Source: Apodospora peruviana
Taxonomy: Eukaryota > Ascomycota > Sordariomycetes > Sordariales > Lasiosphaeriaceae
Direction: 5' to 3'
Assembly (NCBI GenBank): GCA_033439685.1
Contig: JAUEDM010000005.1
Span: 3,162,001-3,226,000 of the forward strand
DNA length: 64,000 bases
The translations under genes and the position numbers were made by a program. How positions within the stretch are numbered: the first letter of the stretch is position 1; each line of letters starts with the position of its first letter. The notes beneath the pieces are model-generated. The model searched no databases. It was not told the origin of the DNA and saw nothing but the letters and a program-made list of their open reading frames with translations. Positions 54,716-64,000 of the stretch are shown here, in pieces.

Positions 54716-56739
54716 TGTGTAAGTCTCTTTCTTTCGCCCTCGAATCGCTTCGGACTAGAACTAGGTCCACGTAGTGGCTCTCGGACTTGCCGACTAACAC
54801 ACTCACTCATCTCAGACAGAAGAGATCAACATCAACATATCAAGCCATTTCTTAACAAGGAAGTCATTCAATAGTATGTTGATGACGTTCTCAGCCCGGC
54901 GGAGCAGTCAGTTTCAGGTCAGACTGAAGATCGGGGTACCTGAGTAAGTTGGTGTGTGTGCGTTCTTTAGACCGCTGGTGTCCCTCCCTGTGTACGTGCG
55001 TCCGGGACCGGGCGAGCGGGAGGCGTCCGTCGATCGACGTTTCGGTTCCCGGTCCTCGTCTTCTTCGGCCATGACGACAAGTTCGCACATGGCATGGCAT
55101 CCATCATACTCAGGTACAGTACATTACATTAGCTTCTGCAGGGGGGAATCACGATCTTCCCACGTGGAATTTTGATGGACTCCCCGGGTTTTTGTTTTGT
55201 TATGTCGGCGCTGCCGGCATATTTTATTTCTAGTTCAACCAAAATTGGATGCGGGATATTGTGCGGATCCGGGGGAGGTGAGTGGGTGTGTTGCGTTGGG
55301 CGACGAATAACAGCTTGCTCGCAGATCGCACGTGGCCGTAGGTGGCTTGTTTCAGGTATGCAACTTTCTTACTGATAATTTTATTAGTCGGTCTGTCTGT
55401 TTGTCTCTCTCTCTCTCCGAGAGAATGCGGTCTCGCGGCGTCGACAGCTTTGTTACGCGGTAAGGATACCAAATCAAGATTCCTATAGCCGCTTTCACTG
55501 ACCCTCAAACAGGAAAAAGGAAAGCGTCGAAGAAGGGAATCGGGGTACACGAAACAGAGAGCCAAAGCCAAGCCAGTAGGGGCATGTCGGGCACTGACTA
55601 GTTCTAAGTCTAGGCAAAGAGGCCGGAGATGGCGATAGCGCTGCGCCGCACATGTACAGTACATACATCCTTCCAGTCCTCAGTCCGCAGTCCGCCCACC
55701 ACGTGGCTCTCCGGCAGTCTGGTCGGAGTTTCGGCGGCGTGGTCGGTCACGGAACTATGGGGCTCCAGGCCCGATGCCTCCCCGTGTCCGAGGAGGCATC
55801 CAGACCGAACCAGCCAGCCAGCCTAATTGTTGACCCCTGGTGTCGCAGATCTGTTGGCCTTCCAATGGAAGCGTTTCTGTTCAGTCACGAACGTCTCTCA
55901 CAACTAACCACTTCGGGTAACTACCAGTTCACTGTTCGTTGAGGCTTTTGGCATGGCAAAGTATCGTCTACTTGCGTGGCTAAAGTCGATATATCTACCG
56001 ACGATGTATATCACCCACCCCGTCCTTGATCTTGCCGCCCACTACCGACATGAGAAGCACGCCCGCACGCACGCCCATTTTGGTTCAGCCTTGACTACCT
56101 ACTCAAACAGCAGGAGTTAGTTTGTACGTACTGGATTAGGGGGCCAGCTCTAACTCGGCCACCGTGCAATGGTCCGGCAAAGGCCACGAGACAGGCAGGT
56201 CAAAACAAGGCTCTATTTGCCATCCATTACGTATCATCTATCTTCCTAGCCGCATGCCCATAAACCAATGCTAAAGTTACTCAAGTTTCAAGTTTCAAGG
56301 AAATACATGGCCTGTATTAACTCACCCGATCACCCAATCACTCACGAATTAACTACAGGTGGTTCCAAAGCAGTCAGCAGCAGGTAACTATGGCTGTGAT
56401 TTGTCCCTTTTGAAATATTATCTTGTTGTTATTGGGGGTGTACAGATAGTTAAAACTCTAAGCGTGAGTGAGGCACTTTTGTATCACTGACCCTTTCTCG
56501 GGCGCGGTTAGTGCTTGCTCCTGCATTAGACTTTTACAGTCATGCCGGTACATGAATGTGAGGAATCACAAGAATGTCTACGGCGGACTGTTGTTTGCTA
56601 TACCGATTGTCATACATGATCTGAAGCGTTACCAGCCACATACCATGTACGGTGCGTCTAATCCATCCATTTCGCGGTTGGTTTCCTCTGGGTAGCGGTA
56701 TCAGTCTGTTCACGACATGCACAATCACCCCGTTTGGAT

Positions 56740-57260
56740 TATGTGCTTTGGTGCTGAAAGAAGGAATCCCTCAAAAAGATGGAGGGACCGTTATAAGTGT
56801 CACTTATATTTCCCTAGCAGTGTTGTAATTTATTCATCACAATGCCAGCTATCACGCCGACACCTGGAGAGAGTTGCCCCTGACAGCTAATAAGCCTAAT
56901 GTTAAACTCATAAGTACAGATTCAGTATAATATACAACAGTATCACCCCCCCTTAAGAGTTCGTAGTATTTGAATAGGTATTACTTGAAGTCCCGTATCA
57001 TTTATAAGGGATCGAGCATTAAGCTAACACGTACTTCACCCCGGAGTTATATTGGTTGGAGCTAATCTAATCGATGATATAAGATGCGTTTGTTCATGTA
57101 ATAAGCTAGAGAGTTGCTGATGTACTAGTAGATAGTTTACTAGTTAAAGTGTTCTTATACAGTAGCATCTTGTTTACTTACATCAACTGTTCCTCTTTAA
57201 CTCTAAAGTTTACTATTACTCCCGGCAAGCAGTCCGTTGCCCGGAAGACGACAAAGAACT
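56740..57260. other. AT-rich, TA-rich island (possible RIP relic)
   Basis: This stretch is clearly richer in A/T and TA steps (TTACTAGTTAAAG, AATAAGCTAGAG, GTATAATATACAAC) than its surroundings and than any other spacer in the window. It carries no open frame of note. Such islands in Pezizomycotina are often repeats mutated by repeat-induced point mutation; no transposase or LTR remains recognisable. Confidence 0.4.
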
Positions 57261-60200
57261 ATATAGCACTTGACCGACAACACAAGCAATGAGTCAAACA
57301 TCCCTCCCACGGCTGCTTCAAAGGTCTACATGCAGGTGAGCTGTGAAACATTGGTGTTGCTCTACAAGCCGGTACCTGCAAAGCTGCCATCAATTTTGGC
57401 AGCCTAGGGCTGAGTGAAGGAAAGAGAGGACAGACAATGCGAGTCCGCCAGATACGAAGTTGTGATGGACGACTGGTCTCCCAACAGGGAAGGTCGGATA
57501 GCCGTCTGTCTCAGGCAAGGTAAGAATAGCCCTCAGGCTGTCCAGCTGCCGCTGGCCGGTACCACTTACATCGGTCCGCCAATGCCGGCCGGAGCCAATG
57601 CGTCGCTCTGTGGGCTCGACGTTGGGCATACTCGAGTCGTGTTGATAGGGCAAGATGGGTAGTGTGTCTTAAGAAAGATAGTGACGTTGAAGAGTCCACG
57701 GCAGGCAAGGTAGTATGCGAAGATGGCTAATGGGGCCCCATTTGGTGCGACCACCCAAGGCCAGGCAGCATTTTTTTAAAACCTGTGATGTGGCTGTGGC
57801 TGTGGCAGGTCCTCCCTTCCCGCCCAACAGCCGAGCGGGCTTAGTATAGTAGGCTGATGCATGCTGCAAACCTGAACTTGCTGTTGTCTTCGGACCGTTT
57901 TCTGCAGAGTATCTGCAGTAGCGCATCCCAGCTGGAACTTACAGGTAGTAGTCTCAACTCCTTCAGAAACCGAAACAGCAAGACTATCGAACATCGAGGA
58001 AAGACAGAAGAAGACATCGATGACTAATAACACATTTCTTCTTCTCTCTTTCCGCAGTCCTGTTATCCGTCTTCCGTTGGCTTGTTCGCATTCTGTGTCT
58101 CAGGGAAAATGCATATGCGCCTGCCTCGGCGAACCACGTCGAACCCATAGCAATCCGTGGGCAAAAGTGTTCGCGATGAAGCTTTCGCGCCTCTTTGGGG
58201 GTTTCTCCCACTAGGTCGACGGCCACGAGGCCGACCGAAACGGGACGTCCCGCAAGCGGTTACGCCACGGCAAATGGCTGACGCCGTGCTTGGTGTTTGG
58301 GGAATTTTGGTATGTAATGAAGCTGTTTCGATCATGATGGTGCTTGGAGCAAAAGTAGAATAGAATGGACGCAAAAAAGAGGAAGCAAGCTAAGAGACAA
58401 GTTTGGAACCCGTTGAAACCTCGAGACTGCCTTGCCTAAGGTAGGTACCTATTCTGGTACCAATGGATGCAAACTTGAATAGCAAAAAAATCACCGAAAT
58501 AGTTAGTTGGGGAAGCAGCACGAGAAACTCCCCGCTTCCAGGTTCAGCCGGGGACGACGGCATCACGGGCAGGGGAAGAGAGAGACAGTGAGCGGGTTCC
58601 TGCCCTGCCCGTGGAGACAATTCCATATATACCTAACCCGTACCTGTAGCCGACTGAGGTGCAGTGGCTCTGTACTTGCCTATCTTCAGCAATTTTACAG
58701 GGCGGGCACCACACACTCAGCTCGGTTACAAATCGATGTCGTCGTCGATGTTCCTGCGGCGCCCCACTCAATGGCAACCGTCCGCAGTGGAAGCAATCGC
58801 GTGCCAACGACCGAGGTGCAACAAGTTCTTGAAAAAGAAATTGAAGAGCCCAACGTGTCCAAACCAGCAGGAGCCTACGAAAAGACAGCGAACGAGAGGG
58901 AAGATACCACTAATCACAGTAGCAGAAGAGATGCCATAGATAGCCGTCATGGTGGTTATTTCAGATGGGAGCGTCATGATCAACGTGGATGACCCACCTC
59001 TTCTGCCCCTTTCCACGCTGGTGTGAGGCATGACAAGAACGCAGTCGACAGAACACGACGCAGCAAGCAGAAAAAACGTGAGCTATATGCAGCTGGCTGG
59101 CAAAGGATAGCCAGCTCGGGCTTTCTCGTCCAGTCGTTGTCCCGAGTTGCCGGTGGACATGTACGGCGTCGCTGACCATCGGCTACCTATCCCTCGTGGC
59201 TCGCGTGGCTCGTCGCCCGATCCATGCCGGTGGTTATCTTTGCCCCTCGACGTGTGCCCCTTATTGCAACGTCGTTCTGACAGGCTCACCGAATCTTCCA
59301 TGTCGTGGAACAGAACAACCAACTGGCAGACTGCGCTGGGTATACGGAATACTGGGTACGCTCGGTCGCGAATCTGAATCCGAATTGGAAACCTACCATC
59401 ATTTCCTACCATGAAGTATATCCGACCGTGTGCAGCAACGATAGAAAGCGGTCATCGGTCCAATTCCCGCTCGTAGATATGCCATGCGGCGGGCAGCGGG
59501 ATGGCATGGTACGACACAAACTGCTGTTGTTCCATGAGAACAGCCGAATTGCTGCGGACTGTGGGTATGTTCAAGGCTTGCAGAGCACCAGGCGAGCCGG
59601 AGAGCTGGCATGGGAATGGTGTATTGGATGGGACGGACACAATGGATGTCCGGTCATTTGTAAAAGTGCAGACGGTTCTCAGAATCTCGGCTTGCGATGC
59701 CAAGGCCACCGTTGCAGAAGCTAGCACTATAAATAACGTTAAGCGCTGGGGCGCAAATGCACGGAATTGATAGCGTATTGGCATTAGCAAGGGCAGTTTA
59801 GTCGCACGTACACGGACCTATGGTCTCCACTGTGCAAAGGCGACGGCGGTGGACGACTGGCCCGTCCTTCCGTCTGGCTTAGGTACTGTAGGTCTCTACG
59901 TCCGTCTGTGTTTCGGTCCGTGGAATGTGCTGATAGTTAAGAATCCAGTACGGGCCGTGCCCGAGGCTGTCGATTTGAACTTTGTTGCTCGCAACAGGTG
60001 CAACGCCATCAGGTACCGACATTACCCACCAGTACCCGTAGGCACCAGGTACGACCTTCATGGAATCCATACCAGATGTCAGAGTATTGGGAATCATTCC
60101 GTGGGAAAAGGAAAAGCAAGTGACGTTTAGTGTTGTGCTGATCCTCAGGTAAATTGCTGTTGGAGTCTTAGGATTGTGTCTCTGACGTTTCATTTTGCGG

Positions 60201-63200
60201 TGATGGGTCGTACGAAGAACTTCGAGGTCAGTTGAATATCGCGACAATATCGACGCACGCGCGCAGCCGGCAGGGCCCGGGAAGAGAGTTCAATGACCGG
60301 GCTCCCCACGGCGGTCCAGAATGTGGAGCGTGGCCCCGGTAGGATCACAGTGCGTTCACTGCCCAGTGGGGATGATGTTTGAATGCTTTGGATGCGAGGC
60401 CCTTGCTTTTGCCCAATCTGATCAAACACCAGGACAACCACAACTCTACCCAGACTACCGGTCTGGTTAGCTGCATCTGCCACTCCCGTTATGCGTCCAA
60501 TGGTTTCCTTATTCCTGGGTTTCTTGCTAACCAAGAGGCTTGATGATCTGCCGACGGCAAGAAATCGTTCGCCCGGGTCCCGATACCACACCGCTCCATG
60601 CCAGATGCCGGATGCCAGATGAGGAGCAGTCTCCGAGCTCTGCAAATATGGCCACGGCGGCGGTGTTACACAGATTTGCAAAAGACATTCCTCAATCCTC
60701 ATCGTCACGTCGTGCTCAGGTGGACATGCTTCTACTTTAATCCACTGTTCCAGTGTTTCACGGCCGCACGCGGGCTTGGCCACCATCTCCACTTCAGCCC
60801 TGCTTTTATTATTGATACTATAACGTTATCTATCCCAGGAACGGGTAGGGAAGAGTAAGTTTGAGAAGGAGTGCGGATTACACGCGTACACGTAGGATTC
60901 GGTTCTCGGGCGCCGGGCGCCGGGCACCGGGATGCGGAGATCGTGGAGTGCAGTGCAGCCACGGTCGCTTGACTCGTGCTGATGGGATCGTGGAAGCGCG
61001 TGGTCGCCGCGCAAAACCATGTGTTTGTTGCGCTTGTCGGCGGCTGCTTTATGCGCTGTGCGACACACACTCGAAGACGCAAGGGTTGCAGAGCCCATTG
61101 GGATTCAAGATCATGGCCGACAGTCGCACGGAGGATTTCATGATGGCTTTGGGTACGAGGTTGCGTTGAAGTCTGCAACATGTAAGCGACATGACTGCTG
61201 AAGGCAAGCTGGAACTTCCCGGCTGTTGGCAGCGATGGCAGCTGCCGTTTGGTGTGGGCGGGGGGACGGGGAACAGGCGCGCAATTGGGCGAATCGGCAG
61301 CTGGGAATTAAGCGCTCTTTCCCGGCTCCATAGTCCGCGCCTGTCCGTGCCGCTCTGCCCCGCCCTTAGCTCGTCTGGGACCATGGCGTGCGTGGGACCT
61401 GAGACAAACCGCCCTTCCCCAAGTGCCAAGTTGCTCGCCCGTCCCTGCCATTCTTGTGTTGAAGTCCACGAACCTGGGAAGGCGACGACGGTCATTTGAA
61501 TTCAAGTGGAGAATTTGGTGGTTGCCAACGCCCTCACTCGCGCTTGACGCTTGCATTGCATTTGCACTTGCCTTCCTCGAGATTAGGTCGTACCTTAGCT
61601 CCGTTCCTTGCATCGAACGATGCACCCAAGGCGCTTGTCTGTAGGATGACGGGTGTGGACGGGTACCTTTTGTCTGATCTTGTCCAGACACACCACATCT
61701 TCAACTTTTGATATCGGACTACCTTCTCAACGAGGCAATGCGTTGCAAACCCGCTGCACAGCAGCATCGATCTACTGTACACCGTCCTTACAGCCCAATG
61801 GCAAACCCAAGCGCAGACGTAGACCCAAGCGCAGATTCAATGGTGCTAGCAAATCAGCAAATGCATCCATCTCCACATGGCTGCGTCTGGCCACGAGACT
61901 CGCGACGCAGGCGTGATGTCGCCATTTAATGTTTCGCGTTTGTCGCCCGGCGGCCGTATCGCCACGTCGCCGCATCATCACCAACAGCAACTATTGTCCT
62001 ATTGCAGGCCATAGTCGTCATTCTGTTCGGTTGTACCCTCCGGCCGGCCGGCTGGCTGGATGCCCTACAGATGGCTGCTTATCAGACATCAAAGATACCC
62101 GTTGCGCTGTACCCCCGTGCCAGCTTCAAGATCTTATTCATCGCCGTGAAAACGTCTACCAAACTACCGGCGGGTGCAACAAACTCCGTGTGCCACAGGC
62201 AATAACCAAGCTAGTTCAGGTACGGGAACTTGCGCAGGACGCTTTGCAGCGCGGATGAGAACTAAACGCCATGTCACCCACCCTTCTCCATCAGTCCACC
62301 GAACTGTCCATCCACATCCGTATCGTGGCCGTCGATGTCGTACGCGACCACCCTCGACCAGTCCAAGTCCCGAATACAGTACCTGCACTACCCTATACAC
62401 TACACTTCCTACACTACCTACACCACGCAACGCAGGACGTGCAGAGTAGGACCGAACCGTCACCTCCTTGGCATTCATTTTAGGCGCCGACCTAGCGTTC
62501 CCAAGCGATTCCAGGCATCACCAAAACTGACAGTGCACATTGCCCCGTACAAAGTCGCACGAGGCTGAACAGCTGAGCGTCTCTGGCGGCAACAAAAACG
62601 TCGATCGACCCGGCTTGCCGTGTCTGAGCCCAGCACCGCTTGTCCGCCTACGAGAGAGCCTTCCTGCAGGTCATCGTCTCGGGGCCAGACTCCCAGTAGC
62701 GGCAGTGGGCCTACCCGGACGTTACCCGTAGCCCCCAACCCATTTCGCTGCCCCTTTCGCCAATAGTGAGCGGTCGCGTTACCGGGCCCAGCTGGCAGTT
62801 TCCCCCGGCTCTACCCCATGGTGCTCAGTGCCACCTGTCAAGCCCCAATCTCAATATCCATCCCGTCGCCCCCAGATCTGCGGCTGTTGAAGAGGTGGGG
62901 AAGGAGGCTTGAGATCTCGATACTCGATACTAGACTGCTGTTCACAAGATGGCGGCTAGGCGCTTCTTCCTACGAAGATTTTCGATCGCGCTGTACCCGC
63001 ATCTTGTCCCAGCGCATCGCGCTCCTCGGGCTGCTCGAGAGCCACGACCCGACATGTTTAGTGAGAGCCTATTCCGTACAAGTAAATGCGACAGTGAGTG
63101 GTGCTACACCTTTTCGAGCACAAAAAGCCGGCCAAACAAAAATAGGATCTCACTGGCAGGCGGCGTGGAGAGTTGAGCTGGCCAATGAGACAAGCCAGGC

Positions 63201-64000
63201 GTCTAAGCCCCTGTCTGCACGCCGTCTTGGTTGCAGATGTTCCACCCACCCATGTTGCAAAAGTCGACCCTTGCACCGCTCTGCTGCTGGTGAACGGTAC
63301 CTACGCAGTCAGAGTTAGGTAGGCCATCCGACAGACACGATCGTTGCTGCAGCGGAGGACGGTCTACAGCATGGTGTCCGGAGGAGTTGGCTCGTGCAAC
63401 AGACACGACGCAAACCCGTTTGATGGTCAAGGTATCTATCCGTGTTCCTGGGCACGACCACCTGACGCTGCAAGGATCGCCTACAAGACGATCCTAAAAG
63501 CACTGACCCACAGTGTTCATCTCCCGAGTGTAATCGGAGGAGAGAAGAAGGTTCTCGGGACTCCCATCCCAGGGCACTGGTAGGTACTCGCGGTTATCCC
63601 TCCTCCTAGGGATGCATGCCGGGAAGTATGACGATGCTCTTCACGCGTGCTCGCGTCTAGGCAACCGGATTCGGTATACTTGTTGATAGTACAAGCGCCC
63701 GCTGGTACATGATGCCCACCCTTCTCGGAGAAGGACCCGGGCACGAGAGCGCTAAATGGCAGACGTTTGCGCACCCCGACTCCTACTATTCCAAAGGGGC
63801 GGCGGTTTGATCGGGACTCGAAAATTCTGTCCCCGGATTTCTAAATGACAAGAAGCCCGAAGGACTTGATCGAAGGCATCAAGAACGGCTGCATTGGACG
63901 CCTTATCCGGCACCCTCGGTCGGTCGGGTATTGCTTCTGCACGACCTTCTAGAAGTTTAGTTGTCCGAACACGCCCCTTTTCGTGCCTTCATGCCGTCGA

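Larger units (their letters stand above)
53580..64000. other. 10.4-kb stretch without a supportable gene
   Basis: Only short open frames (up to about 165 codons) occur, in all six frames and without motifs, signal peptides or C-ending codon bias. Subregions: the C1-THF synthase 3' UTR (53580-53900); a CT microsatellite-like run near 55390-55420; an AT-rich island at about 56740-57260; and a GC-richer rest that resembles ordinary spacer. I looked for tRNA T-arm words (GGTTCGA...CC), 5S-like boxes and transposase motifs and recognised none. The window may end just before the next gene. Confidence 0.5.

Noticed and set aside
58507..58992. 161-codon frame in the right-end gene-poor region
   Set aside because: No motif, mixed codon use and several competing frames.
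62818..63318. 167-codon frame near the right end
   Set aside because: No motif; sequence shows no exon-like bias; could be chance in GC-rich spacer.

Overview
The window is nuclear DNA of a filamentous ascomycete (Pezizomycotina, most likely a Sordariomycete). The evidence is short GT-AG introns (mostly 53-115 bp) with CTAAC/CTGAC-like branch points, GC-rich coding exons with C-ending codons, long gene-poor spacers, and a gene set found only together in such fungi: a GtaA-type secreted glutaminase, an RTA1-like membrane protein, an endosulfine (Igo1), a fungal Iec3 subunit, a GPI-anchored Ser/Thr-rich protein and a fungal voltage-gated proton channel. There is no sign of bacterial operons, plasmid or phage. 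I reconstructed exon joins by hand from splice signals and reading-phase continuity; they have not been tested against transcripts or homologues.

Layout: 1-10.4 kb is compact: the 3' part of an NADP-isocitrate dehydrogenase (+), IEC3 (-), MYG1 (+), IGO1 (-) and a seven-exon glutaminase (-). 10.4-14.7 kb is gene-poor and holds one unexplained long open frame. 14.7-19.2 kb carries a mitochondrial-type lipase (TGL2-like, -) and an RTA1-family protein (+). 19.2-25.9 kb is gene-poor, with one frameshifted TPR-like gene remnant. 25.9-53.6 kb is the gene-rich core: ferric reductase, CRP1-like CBM48 protein, RNF10/Mag2-type RING protein, a small conserved fungal protein, a GPI-anchored Cys-rich protein, a proton channel, a HAPSTR1-like protein, an ISWI remodeller, eIF3i and C1-tetrahydrofolate synthase. 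53.6-64 kb (over 10 kb) has no gene I can support and includes an AT-rich island that could be a RIP-damaged repeat.

The genes are mostly unrelated housekeeping genes; I see no biosynthetic cluster, mating-type locus or intact transposon. Loose themes are chromatin remodelling (IEC3, ISWI), translation and ribosome quality control (eIF3i, RNF10/Mag2), nutrient and quiescence response (Igo1, glutaminase) and one-carbon/NADPH metabolism (IDP, C1-THF synthase). The most interesting items are the fungal Hv1 channel with an Arg/Arg/Lys S4, an in-frame mitochondrial-presequence-like extension upstream of the first obvious ATG of C1-THF synthase, the acidic repeat tail and 834-bp intron of the CRP1-like gene, the TPR-like remnant, and dispersed TCCGTA-type words that sometimes form hairpins in the spacers.
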